64,000 bases of DNA from Poecilobothrus nobilitatus (Eukaryota; Arthropoda; Insecta; Diptera; Dolichopodidae): the NCBI GenBank assembly GCA_947095535.1, contig OX352774.1, positions 208,866,965-208,930,964 of the forward strand, in the 5' to 3' direction. Below the pieces are notes generated by a model. That model did no database searches. It worked only from the letters and a program-made list of their open reading frames with translations, and was not told where the DNA came from. The position numbers and the translations under genes were made by a program. Positions 13,297-24,186 of this stretch are shown piece after piece. Numbering within the stretch: the stretch's first letter is position 1; every line of letters starts with the position of its first letter.

Positions 13297-13375
13297 GACC
13301 CAGGCGGTGTTTGAACCCGAGACATTTTAAAGGAAAAGCCAATATCTTAACCACTAAGTACACTATTTGCTGGAT
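13297..13375 (-). mobile_element. tRNA-like SINE head fragment
   Basis: Read on the minus strand, an A-box-like ACTTAGTGGTTAAG is followed about 30 nt later by a B-box CGGGTTCAAACACC. The spacing fits an RNA polymerase III promoter of a tRNA-derived SINE head like those nearby. I see no clean cloverleaf and no family B body next to it, so a truncated or very old SINE is the best reading. Confidence 0.4.
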
Positions 13376-15544
13376 ACACATAAGACATTTATAAACTCAG
13401 GTTTACTTCAGTTAATAAAATACAAAGAACAACTTCTTAAGGATAATTTTACGCAAGTTTATATCTTACATTTGTTATTTCTTGTTATAGTTTCGTAAAA
13501 GTCAATAAAACAACACAAAGATTTTCTTTCAATTTTCCGTTTATTATCAAAAAAATTTTACTCGTATATATGTTATTTATTTAATATATTCAGGCAAAAT
13601 AAATTTATATTTGATCAATATGTATATGTGGTTATTCATAATACAAAAATTTCCATTAAAAATACAAAAAAAAAAAAAAAAACAAATATACAAATCAATG
13701 GAACATGAAGAAGCTCTAGATTTGATTGCTTAACAAATTTACTTAAATATAAAGGATTTTTATTTTAAATCCCACAATCCCTGTTTTTTTTTTGTTTGTT
13801 GTAATATATTTATGATTATTTGTATTGGCTTTTTTTTTTTTTTTTACATATGTATGGATGTACATATGTATATGAAGTGATATGAACAAACATCATTTGT
13901 TATTTTTTTTATTTATAAATTTTAAAAGATTTAATCGAGAAAAATTACTTTTTATCAAATCCATTTGAAGGATTTTTTTTTTTTTTATATTACATTAATG
14001 TTTTTATCTGTGAAAAAGGTTAAGGTAAAGTAAAACTAATAACAATCTAAATTTTTTACTTTTATAATCTTTTTTTTTTTTTAGAATTTATATTTTGACA
14101 GTTATTTTTTTTTTTTTGTTAAAAGGAAAACCATTTATAAAAAATATTACACAGTAAGACTCTTATAAAAAATTTCGAGTAAATATATTTTAAATTTAAA
14201 TTATGATAAAATTATTTACTATAATAGTTATATGTATATGTTTATAATAGAAAATATTTTAATTTATAATTATATATTGCTAAATTATAAATTTATATAG
14301 ATAGTACATAAAAGTTATATAGATATGTATATAATATAATGTAAGGTCTAGATTAAGTTTTGTGTTTTTAATATATCCATACTAATGTTTTGTTTCCATA
14401 GAATGAATATTTTTAAAATATCGTCAAACTTATACCAGAAAAAGAATGTAGCGCAGCTGTAGCGGCCGAACATTATTTTATAAATAATATATTTTAAAGG
14501 GTTAACATAGAATATGGCAGTAATAAAAGTGGTACTGTTACTCTGTGCCTTCTGCGAGATTCTGTTTCAACCTTAGATGCTGTTTTTATTTGTTATATCT
14601 TATAGTTTACAATAAGCAAAAAAGTTTAGAAATAAAATTTATACTAACTTAGCGCTATAATTTAATATTCTACTATAATATACCTACTCTAATTTAAACC
14701 TAACCAACTTTACATAAACCTAATCTAACCTATTTTACTTAATCTATATATATACTTAGTTACAAACAATTTTTTTTGTTTTAACTTAAGATTTATCTAA
14801 TAACTAATAATGATCTATCTAATAACTTAAGATGTATCTAATAACTAATAATTATTTATTATTCGTTTATCCTTTTCAGAGATAAACATATCGTATTTCA
14901 ATATAGTAGTCTCAATATTGTATAGGTAATATTCTATGCCCTTTTATATAACCCATTTATTATAATGATATAATAGAGGGGCATGTTCGTTATTTCGACT
15001 CTTTGACTTTTTCACTTCTTTAGAATCAAAGGTAAATAAAATTTTCTGGACCAATAATTTCTGAATTTATTATTATTATTTTTAATATACTTTTCATTAT
15101 GATAATATATTTTGGATATTAAACCATTCTCATTTATGTTAAGAGATCGTTTAAAGTAATTACGAATAATTTTTATTATAAAATTATTGAATCTTATTAT
15201 ATTGTTAATGTACGATACAAGCTTGAAGTAAATTCTTGTAATCCCATTCTGGTTTTCTATGTAGGTTTACGCAGGCTCTTATACACTTATGTTCAGTTCA
15301 TCATATTTTCTGATAGGTTTCGTTTGCGTTAACGTTGAATTAGATTGGCCCAGCGTATAATATTATTGATCTGATGAGACCCTGGAAGTCTTAAAACTTT
15401 TACCCTTTCTTTAACCATTCTGTTATAAAATAATTTTTCGCATGTCATACATAAAATCTTTTAATAATCAAAGGAAATCAAAATATTAAATGAATATTTA
15501 ATTATTATTTTAAATTTTGATTATTAGATTATGCGTACCCCAAA

Positions 15545-15947
15545 AGTTCAGCGCAAAACAATTCATCGCAAACAATTGATCGCAAACAATTCATCACAAG
15601 GTAAATTTATAGCGAGGCGAAATCGTCGTCCACGCAATTCATGGTAATGTAAATTCATTGCAGTTTTTGTTTTAATTTTAACATAAAAATAATATTATGT
15701 ATAAAATTTCGATCATATATATATAATATAAAAGATATCGAAGGTATAAAATAATAACTATATTCCTTTTATTTATTTAAATTAATAATAAAACCAATTT
15801 AAAAATTATATACAATGTTCCTCAAATAAGCGACAGCATCCATTAAATCAAAATTTCTAGCTGTTTTTGGACAACGCTTTGCATAATTCCAATTGATGAA
15901 TTGGCCTTGCGATCTATTGCTTTGTGATGAATTGTTTGCGATGAACT
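15545..15947. mobile_element. Inverted-repeat element with repeated ATTCATCGCAAACAA motifs
   Basis: The left end (from AGTTCAGCGCAAAACAATTC) and the right end read in reverse (AGTTCATCGCAAACAATTCA) match closely. Each end carries several copies of an octamer-like CATCGCAA or GATCGCAA unit joined to AACAATT. This is the layout of a small non-autonomous DNA element with subterminal repeats. A minus-strand open frame (stop at 15799-15801) runs through the right end and contains NWNYAKRCPKTARNF and MDAVAYLRNIVYNF. It may be a fragment of a transposon protein; I do not recognise it. Confidence 0.55.
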
Positions 15948-16480
15948 AGCCTAGAATCGAATTATGTATTTTTCTTTTTATAAATGTTAAATAATTATTT
16001 TAAGCTAAATACTGAAACATTACATATATCAACCCACTTAGAAAAAAACTAAATAATTTTTGTTTTAATTAAATTTATAAAAATTAATTGCAAAAATTAT
16101 TTATTTATAGCAGATTCAGAAGAAAAAAAAAATCACGTATTGATAAAAAAGTGCCAATTGAGAAAAAAATTTATTTGAGTAAAATTCATTAAAACAAGTG
16201 ATAACAAATGGATATAAAAGAAAAATATTTATCGATTACATGTTGATAATAATATTTAGATATAATATATTTTATTAATTAGATCTATTTTAAACGATAT
16301 TTTAGTGTTTTATAAGATTTTTCCTGTCCTTTATTTTCTTTTATTTATTATGGTTATAAATAACTATTATATAAAAGCCGTAAACGTTTGCAACAATAAC
16401 ATTTTTCATAGCAAAAACTAATATTGCACATAACAGAAAAAAATAATAAAATAATTTAAAAATTTATAGGGTTAGGTACG

Positions 16481-16565
16481 TAATCCCGAAAATCAAAATT
16501 CCAAAAACAAAATTCCGAAAATTTAAATCCCGAAAAACAAAATCCCGATATTTCAAAATCTCGCA
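16481..16565. repeat. Short minisatellite of AATCCCGAAAA units
   Basis: Five imperfect units of about 16-18 bp (AATCCCGAAAATCAAA, ATTCCAAAAACAAA, ATTCCGAAAATTTA, AATCCCGAAAAACAAA, AATCCCGATATTTCAA) follow one another. It stands out from the AT-rich surroundings by its repeated CCCG. It may be the subterminal repeat of a larger decayed element, since a second repeat family member starts directly after it at about 16570. Confidence 0.6.
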
Positions 16566-16569
16566 TAGA

Positions 16570-16625
16570 CATTATATATATATAAATATTCCGGAAAACG
16601 GGGAATACTCTGATTTTGAATCCAA
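16570..16625. repeat. Dispersed repeat with ATAAATATTCCGGAAAA core, copy 1
   Basis: The string ATAAATATTCCGGAAAACGG, followed by GGAATACTCTGATTTTGAA and CCA, recurs with few changes at about 21560-21605 (ATAAATATTCCGGAAAAGGG, then AAAATTCTGATTATGTAACCA). The repeat's full extent and class are unclear. Confidence 0.45.
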
Positions 16626-17425
16626 CTATTAATACTTAGTATGCCCACATATATGTACCAATTTCATTAAAAAAATATTATATTTCCACATTTCCATATG
16701 TAAAACAATTAATTTTGAAAACCCCGCATACAAAAGTATTCAATTTTGACATTTCACTTAAAAAATAGTGAATTTTATACGAATTTAGACATTTTTATGA
16801 AAAAAAGTTTATTGTTGAAGGAACGGGGGACTGTTACCCTCAAACCCCCACTAAAAAATGTTTCTTTAGTTTTCTTAGTGTTGTTATCTATGTTTTTACC
16901 TTTATTTAAATTTATTCTTACTCTTATTGTTAAAAAGTTAAGTATTCCTTACTGATGAAGGGAATATAGTTCTCAAAAAACGTTTTTAAAATAAATTAAA
17001 ACTATATTAGAGCAGAAAGATACATTTTTTTTATTTCATTAATAAATTAAGTGACAAAAAAATAATGTTATTTCTAGATTACTAAGATACCAGTATAATT
17101 AACCAATATTATTTCTAGATTATCAGACTGGCATATGCTACGCCGCGTTTATCTAGTTGTCTTATATTTTACTAAGTAAATTAACAGTTATTTGGAAAGA
17201 AAAAAAAATTATGTTACTATTGAAATCAATGATAATGTTTGTAAGGATAAAATAATTTTTTAGCAAAAATTAAATTTGCAAACCGCGTATTTAAAAAATA
17301 AAGTTATCAAATCTGTTTTGTTAGTTGATGGGATCCCTTAACAGTAATTTTTTTAACATAAAAAATTTATTTGAAAGCACATATTATCTTCGTTTAAAAA
17401 AAAAAAATCTTAATTTATGTAAAAC

Positions 17426-17730
17426 GCTACCCTTTAGACAAAGTGGTATGTTTTAGTGTAGAGAATTCGAGGACTAATTTGTAATAAAGTTTCCGCTAAT
17501 TAAACGCTTTAGCGAATTACAATGCGAATTTAAGTTTGCGAATTACAAACTTAATGTCTAATGAGAAGAGAAACTCAGTAATACACCGCTTTGTCTAAAG
17601 GCTTTTTTTAAGTTATGTCAATTATCAATTTCAAACAAAAAAAGAATATCTTTATGACAAATATAAATGTATGTGTGTACTTATTCGAAAAAAAATCTAT
17701 AAATACGTTTTTTTTTGCCTAAAGGGTAGC
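17426..17730. mobile_element. Small nested inverted-repeat element (MITE-like) upstream of the tetraspanins
   Basis: CCTTTAGACAAAGTGGTAT at 17431-17449 is matched in reverse by 17583-17601 (complement CCTTTAGACAAAGCGGTGT). An outer perfect 12-bp pair, GCTACCCTTTAG at 17426-17437 and its complement at 17719-17730, encloses a longer span. The middle carries palindromic and direct copies of GCGAATTACAA. It has no coding capacity. It ends about 200 bp before the first tetraspanin start codon. Confidence 0.55.
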
Positions 17731-17830
17731 TTTCTGTATTAATCAAATTTTGAAATAATTTTTGATTTGAAAAGTTTAGTTTTGAATTATATTTAAATTT
17801 CAAATGTTTTGAATTTTTTTTTTTAAATTT

Positions 17831-17864
<34 letters not shown>

Positions 17865-17935
17865 CTAATTGCTGAAAAAGGTTAAAAAAAAAAAAATAAA
17901 AATAAAAATAAAAAAAAAAATCAAAATTAAAAAAA

Positions 17936-18664
17936 ATGTTTAACATTTTTCTTTACTTAAAATCATTTAAATATCTTAAAGAAATACTAATAGTGTTAAA
18001 TGTTATATATTTTATTTTGGGTGTCGTTGCTGTTGTATATAATTCAACTGAAATAGTTGAAATTAGCAATACAGAATTGCCATATCATTTTTTTTTACAT
18101 CCCCAGATATTTTTAATTTTTTTTAGTATATTAACAATTTGTACATCAGTATGTGGACTTTGCGGCTCAAATACTTTAAATTTTATGAAATTAATAATAT
18201 ATTTAATATCATTATTAGCCATTTTTATAGCATTTACTGTTATTATTTCAGTAATTCCTAAGCATGCTGAAAAGTCAATAAGTGCTATGAAAAATATGAT
18301 TATAAGTGCATTTAATGAAGAAAACACATCAAAAAATTATACTTTAATGGCAATTTATGAAGAATTTTTTAAATGCTGTGGTATTAATGGACCATCTGAT
18401 TATAATTCTGATACAGGAATTTATCCTAATACATGTTGTAAAATTGAAAAATTGAAAAATAATAGACATAAAAATAATAGACATAACATTTGTTCAAATA
18501 CAAATAGTGAATTATTTCAAATTGGTTGCTTAGAGGCATCTAAAAAATTTTATAAAACTTTAACACACATTATTATAGTAGAAAGTTTAGTTTTTATGAT
18601 TATATCATTTTTATGTATTGTTTTTGGAATATTGTTTTTCGGTGAACACGCAACAACAATATAA
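17936..18664 (+). CDS. Tetraspanin 1 (intronless, nested in a Liprin-alpha intron)
   Basis: The product is a 242-residue four-span membrane protein of the tetraspanin family, which organises lateral protein assemblies in plasma or endosomal membranes. Membrane segments lie near residues 15-36, 54-75, 83-107 and 210-235. The large outer loop (about 108-209) holds the diagnostic CCG (147-149, FKCCGINGPSDY), a second cysteine pair in PNTCC (167-168) and single cysteines at 186 and 198, enough for three disulfides. N36, N130 and N134 are in N-x-S/T sequons facing outside. The loop contains a small duplicated string (NNRHKNNRH) caused by a repeat of about 15 bp in the DNA. Length and the start at an N terminus directly before TM1 are normal for the family. 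Which tetraspanin it is cannot be told; it is divergent. An AATAAA lies 60 bp after the stop. Confidence 0.92.
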   Translation: MFNIFLYLKSFKYLKEILIVLNVIYFILGVVAVVYNSTEIVEISNTELPYHFFLHPQIFLIFFSILTICTSVCGLCGSNTLNFMKLIIYLISLLAIFIAFTVIISVIPKHAEKSISAMKNMIISAFNEENTSKNYTLMAIYEEFFKCCGINGPSDYNSDTGIYPNTCCKIEKLKNNRHKNNRHNICSNTNSELFQIGCLEASKKFYKTLTHIIIVESLVFMIISFLCIVFGILFFGEHATTI

Positions 18665-18723
18665 GGATTTATTTTTAATTCAATTTTTATCATATGATTT
18701 TCATATCCTTTAGCTTTTACAAT

Positions 18724-18729
18724 AATAAA
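18724..18729 (+). terminator. Possible polyadenylation signal of tetraspanin 1
   Basis: An AATAAA hexamer sits 60 bp after the stop codon at 18664. The position suits a short 3' UTR ending before the second tetraspanin, but such hexamers are frequent in this AT-rich DNA. Confidence 0.3.
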
Positions 18730-19173
18730 CAAAATTATACTCTATATTTTATACATTTTTTATATGTTATCGAAAACTCTTTGTGATTATTATAAATCGA
18801 TTGACTTTTTTTTTTTTCAGATTGCTTCGATCTTTTAATTTTAAAAGTGTAAATCATAATATAAATCATAAAATTAACATTAGTCAAAAAATCAATATTT
18901 TCAAGTAAATTTATCAAAAGATATTTTTTTTTTTTGATATTTTTTTATTTTTGATATTTTTTAATTTTTAATTTTAATTCAAAACAAAAAATTAAGTCAA
19001 AATAATTTCAAAAAAAAAAAAAAAAATGTGTATTAAATTTAATTAACAAAAAGAAAAAAAATAAACAATTCAGAATTTCAAGAATTTAAATAAAATTCAA
19101 GATACTAAAAATAATTCAAGACCAAAAAACAAAATTTATAAAAAAATACACCAGAGTTAATAATAATTGCAAA

Positions 19174-19932
19174 ATGGTTTTAGAATGTATTGGAAGAAAA
19201 TGTAATAATATAACATTTAAACGATCTTTATTAATTATTTATCTATTATATGGATTTATTGGATTAATAACAATTATTTTATTGATATCTGTTCTTCATG
19301 AAAAAAATCCAACCAAATATTATAAATTAAATATAAATTTATTGGTATTTGAATTTATTTTCATTTTAATAAATGTTTTTATAATTTTTATTGCAATATA
19401 TGGAATTAATGCAGTATTAAGAGAATCAAAAACAATGTTAATAATATGTTTTATATCATTTATATTAATATTTCTTATAAATATAATAATTTATCCATTT
19501 TTCTATAAAAAAATGTATAACTATCAATTATATGAAAAAAATATTATTGAAAGTGCATTTTATTATAAGAATCCATTACAGGCGGATAAAATTCATAAAA
19601 AATATAAATGTTGCGGTATAAATGGACCATTATATTATAAAAATACAGAATATCCAATGTCATGTTGTAAACCAATATCAAATAAAGAAAAAGAACAATT
19701 ATATACTTCTAGTGTTAAGGATCAATTAAATGAAAAATTTTTTAAATGTGAAAAATATTATTTATATAAAACTGGTTGTATTTCTAGTTGTGAAAATAAT
19801 TTTGAAAAAAAAACAAAAATATTAATAGTATTGTTCATTAATTTTATATTAATAAGTGTTTGTGGACTTGTATTTACAGCATATGCAATTTATAAAATTA
19901 AAAATTTAGCAGCGAAAAAATTGAACCAGTAA
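19174..19932 (+). CDS. Tetraspanin 2 (intronless, tandem to tetraspanin 1)
   Basis: The product has 252 residues and the tetraspanin plan: membrane segments near 17-40, 53-78, 86-109 and 215-240, with a large outer loop of about 110-214. The loop has CCG at 146-148 in YKCCGINGPLYY, a cysteine pair in PMSCC (164-165) and single cysteines at 192, 202 and 206. The odd extra cysteine at 206 is unusual. The start codon sits in a good context (GCAAAATGG). The CCGINGP string is identical to that of the upstream gene while the rest has diverged strongly, which fits an old tandem duplication. The lysine-rich C terminus (LAAKKLNQ) is short and cytosolic. No intron interrupts the frame. Confidence 0.92.
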   Translation: MVLECIGRKCNNITFKRSLLIIYLLYGFIGLITIILLISVLHEKNPTKYYKLNINLLVFEFIFILINVFIIFIAIYGINAVLRESKTMLIICFISFILIFLINIIIYPFFYKKMYNYQLYEKNIIESAFYYKNPLQADKIHKKYKCCGINGPLYYKNTEYPMSCCKPISNKEKEQLYTSSVKDQLNEKFFKCEKYYLYKTGCISSCENNFEKKTKILIVLFINFILISVCGLVFTAYAIYKIKNLAAKKLNQ

Positions 19933-20091
19933 ATCATTAATTAATTTGTTATATATTTATTTTTTTTTTTTTTATTTTTTAGCAGCCCAATTAATTGCAT
20001 TTTTCTAAATTTTCCACCAATGAAAATGGTTATGCTTTTTAAAGATTGTACAGAGAGGAGCATAAAAATTCGGCCAAAAATTGTGTTGTAA

Positions 20092-20097
20092 AATAAA
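20092..20097 (+). terminator. Possible polyadenylation signal of tetraspanin 2
   Basis: AATAAA lies 160 bp after the stop at 19932, following a less AT-biased 3' stretch. It is a plausible but weak call given how common the hexamer is here. Confidence 0.25.
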
Positions 20098-20579
20098 TTA
20101 TTTAAAAAAAAACAAAAACTAAATTAATTTAAGCACCCTAGTCTTATAAAATTTTTTTTTAATTTTAAAAGATAAATTATATATTTAACCTTTTTTTTTT
20201 TTCTTTATTAGAAAAAAGTCCTTTAAAACTAATATTTATCCAGAATAACTTAATAACTATAACTTAAAACTAAGTTTTATTATTTGATTTATTATTAGTT
20301 GATTTATTTGATTATTAGTTGATTTATTTTGGAAAATTTAAAAAAAAACCAAAAAATTATTTATCTTTATTTTATAAAAACTTAAAATTAACTTAACCTA
20401 CACCTGACTACCAACTTACACTAATTTATTCTATTACTAGATCAATTTTCTACTTATTGTAAAGGGTCTTTCAAATTGAGTTTTCACAAGTACTTAAATA
20501 ATTAAAAGACATATAATTTGAATTGAAACTGGAAAAGTTTTTATTTATTTTTGAAGTACAATGTTTGCCATTTATACTC

Positions 20580-20840
20580 TTAAAATGATATCTTCCATGT
20601 GACTACCTCTTGCGTCTCTACAGTACCTGATTCTTTTATCAAACAGCCTCTTTCTCTAAGTCGCATCAGACGACTAGAAACGCTGAAGTGACTAATTCTA
20701 TTTCTGTAAGACGCTGAAGCGATCTTTTTAAATTGAGACGAATGCAATGTCAAATTTATCGTGTATGGTATTTCTATAAGACTTTACCTGCGACGCGATA
20801 GCCATTATTCAGTCCTTTCAAAATTTTCGTACGATCAATA
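20580..20840 (-). pseudogene. Possible decayed transposase C-terminus
   Basis: This GC-richer island reads on the minus strand as LFDKRIRYCRDARGSHMEDI and ILRV then stop. That is close to the C-terminal RL..C....G.H.E pattern of insect IS630/Tc1-like (DUF4817-type) transposases. Upstream pieces (LKRSLQRLTE) follow only after frame changes and stops, so the copy is dead. The family assignment rests on a short pattern remembered from related proteins and is tentative. Confidence 0.35.
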
Positions 20841-20989
20841 TAGATTTTTTATTATTAAGAAATAAATATTTTTGGAGAAAAATATTATAATAGTCGTCTA
20901 TCTATTTATTTCAATCTTACTGTGAAATGGTGGACATCAGGTATTTAAGCTTCATGGGGTCCATTTTATTTACAAGGCAAGGCTTATCA

Positions 20990-21210
20990 TTATTATATTT
21001 ATTTAGGATATTGCAATATTACAAAACCATCGGCTACTATAGCTATTATAGAATAAATCGAATATTATTATTAATTTATACATATTTACACTATATATGG
21101 TGGTAGCAAGGGGGATTTATTTTCAATTAATAAAAGTTGCTAACTGTGCAGAATTTGAACCCGCTCTCCCTCGTTTAATAAGCCATTCTCTTAACCATTA
21201 AGCCACCGAA
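20990..21210 (-). mobile_element. tRNA-derived SINE, family B (reverse)
   Basis: Read in reverse, the head has TCGGTGGCTTAATGGTTAAG, then GGGTTCAAATTCTGCACAG (B box). A hairpin of TAGCAA with TTGCTA follows, then the body with ATTTACACTATA-like sequence and GTAGCCGATGGTTTTGTAAT. It lies about 1.1 kb downstream of tetraspanin 2. It is diverged and I see no convincing target-site duplication. Confidence 0.75.
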
Positions 21211-21539
21211 TTTTATTATAACATGTACAACTTTTAAAATTTAAAGAAATAATGCATATTTTTAGGCTAATCATTAGTATAATGTTGAAAAAATTAAAGG
21301 GATAGCAAATAATATACATATTGAAAAATATCAATTTAGTGAATTAAATTGGAAAAACATTGTTTCTCTTTTGAGTTAATTTTAATTTTTATGAATACAT
21401 GGCAAAATTTAATTTTGAAATGTCAAAAAAACAAATAAACATTAAAAAAGCCAAAAGCCACGTGGGACGATATTAACATTATTAAAATAAGAGGACTTTT
21501 AGTTCATTAAAATAAGCGAAAAAAAACTTTAATGGTGCA

Positions 21540-21660
21540 GAAGTCCGAATAGGGTTTTATAAATATTCCGGAAAAGGGAAAATTCTGATTATGTAACCAG
21601 CATCAAATCAGAGACAGATATATACATCTTGACACATATATTCTGGAAAAGGCTTTTTTA
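21540..21660. repeat. Dispersed repeat with ATAAATATTCCGGAAAA core, copy 2
   Basis: This copy contains ATAAATATTCCGGAAAAGGG, followed after about 55 bp by a second ATATATTCTGGAAAAGGC. It is related to the copy at 16570-16625. The class is unknown. Confidence 0.4.
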
Positions 21661-23903
21661 TTTTGTTTTTGTACTATAAAAATCCTTTATAATTCAGAAT
21701 TTTCTTATATTTTGCATTCATAAAACAAAATATTATTTTATTTAGTTTATGCAGGGTTCATTTGTATTTCAATGGGACTTTTAATTTGTTTTAATAATGC
21801 AAAATATGCATTTGAAAAAGACCAAAAATCCCATAAAAAAGGCAAGACATCTTCTTATTAACAATAATATATTATCTTTCTTCTTCTAAAGTTTAAATAA
21901 TATCCACGATATTTCTCTGAAAATTAGTTTTTAAACTTCATAAAAATTTTAAAATTCAAATAGATTATAAAGAGTTGACTTTATTTAAGTATTTTAAATG
22001 CTTTAATTACTTTATCACGACAAAAGTATAATTTTATACTTATTAAAAATTTATTAAATTAAAACTCATATTTTGTGATTATGTACTCCTAACTTTAATT
22101 ATTTGAATAGATTCATATATAAATATAATATACAAAATATTAATTAAATCACTGCAGTCATATACATATTTGATTATAATATTATATTATTTTTAATAAT
22201 TCTAACAATTATTATAATTTTATATGGTGTTGCCATACCATTATATAATTATATTATTCTATATATATTCATTATCATTCATTTTGAACTATATAATTAT
22301 AATTTAATTGATTGTTTCTTTAAAATTTCTATAATTATTTTTTTAGTTTTATATTAATCTGAGAATTTCATTTTAAATTCAAAACTTAATGCTACTAAAA
22401 TGAATACTTAAAAGTTTATTACCTTTTTCAATCCAAAAATAGATTATTATTAGTTAAAAAAATAAAGGGATTTTCTTAATTTTTATATTTCTTTAAATAT
22501 AAATTCTAATAATTTTACGCATACCTATAAGTGAAAAACATTTTTATCCCATAAAAAAAAAAAAAAAACAATCATTAGTAAAATCAATATTATCATCATC
22601 ATCATTTCTAAAGACATTTTCAAATAAATTTTATGTTGTTTTTGTTTTCAATTTAGCGTAGCGCAACCATAAAAAAATATTTTTATTTTTTTTGTTAAGG
22701 TATATACTCGTATATATGAAATATAAAACAAAAAAAAAGTCGAAACAAAAACGAAAATCCTTTTAGTCCTTTTTCTTTTATAACAATAAAACAAAAAAAA
22801 AATATAAACAATGTAAAAGTCAATGTTTATTGTGTTATACAATATTATTATAGTTAACTTCCGATTTATATGTTTGTTTAATGTATTTTCTATTAAACTA
22901 TTTTGAAAGAAAAAGAACCTAGAAAAGTTATTGCACTAATGAAAAAAAAATAAAAGTACATATTTAAAATAAAGTGCATTGTATCTTCTAGTACATTATT
23001 AGTTTTTTCTTAAAATACCAACGTTAAGTGATTTATTGATGTATAAGGTGTTAGAAAAAAAAAAAAAAATTAACACCATCAATTTTTTTATTTTAAGACT
23101 CAATATTTTGAAAATTATAAAAATAAATTTTATTGAATTTTCTTTTATTTTTTCTTTAAAAATAGTTAAATATAGATAATTTAATTTTTCATGATTTTAA
23201 ATGAATTTAAGTAGAAAAAAAAATCTATATATAAAAAACACTTTTACAAACTCACTTTACTTAATTTTAAAATTGATTTTAATCAATTGTGTATACGTGT
23301 TATTAATGTCAAATTAAGTTCTATTAGGATTTAAATTTTAATACCACTTAATTTCACTTAATCCTAATACAACTTAATTTCACATTACTAACACATACAA
23401 TTCTTTAAGAAAGTTTCGAAAATCTTTTGCTTGTATAGGCATCAAAGAATGAAAAAATTAAAAATCTATAACTGAAGATTAATTATTATAGTTTGTTTTT
23501 AAAATTTTCTAATAACGAGACAACGTAACAACGAGAAAAATGGAATACTGATTTAAATGTCGAAAAGTGTAAAATTAGCCCATAAAATGGGTTTAGGAAT
23601 TGAAATACTAAATTTCATTTGAATTATGATTAGCCGCCTAGGAATTGTCAATGTAAATTCATTAATGATTTCTTTCGTGGTATTATATAAAAGTCTAGCC
23701 ATAAGAGAAACACAATGGTTATTTTAAATATAATAATAATATCCTGTTATTTTTTAGCACTCTTATTTATGTTCTATATAGGCTTGGACCAAGTACAAAT
23801 ATTCTTTTAAAAATTTCTTATTCGACAAATTGAAGAGAAGCAAAATTTTTTTTTTTTTGTTTTTTTTTTTTAATTATTTATTTATTCAATTATAACTAAA
23901 CCT

Positions 23904-24186
23904 GGGGGGCTTCGGTATCCTAGAGGGTAGGCGTGTGGCGTATTAACCGAAGTAGTGTGGGTTCGATCCCTGCACAGGCCGTAAGTGTTTTTTTCTTTAC
24001 ATACGACCCTTACGACCAAATATAATGTAAATATATAGTATAATTATATAAACAAAATAAATAATATTAGTATATAATTTAATAATAGTATAAAAACCTA
24101 TAATGGCCTTGGTAGCCGATGGTTCAATAATATTGCATTACATTTATGTATGTAATATTAATATAAATAAAAATAAATAAAATAAA
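23904..24186 (+). mobile_element. tRNA-derived SINE, family B, with target-site duplication
   Basis: The head GGGGGGCTTCGGTATCCTAG and B box GGGTTCGATCCC are followed by a hairpin with CCGTAAG and CTTACG arms. The family B body (AATTTAATAATAGTATAAAA, GGTAGCCGATGGTTCAATAA) ends in AATAAATAAAATAAAT. The 12-mer ATAACTAAACCT occurs directly before (23892-23903) and after (about 24187-24198) the element. This is a clean target-site duplication, so the insertion is fairly recent. Confidence 0.88.

Noticed and set aside
14690..14755. CCTAACC/CCTAATC strings resembling insect telomere repeat (CCTAA)n
   Set aside because: Only a few irregular copies with variable spacing occur; no tandem TTAGG array.
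14783..14850. Two copies of AACTTAAGAT.TATCTAATAACTAATAAT 41 bp apart
   Set aside because: A small local duplication in low-complexity DNA with no further structure; not worth a separate feature.
16746..16955. 69-codon plus-strand ORF with a hydrophobic stretch
   Set aside because: Poly-T-derived hydrophobic residues produce fake membrane segments throughout this window; no family features.
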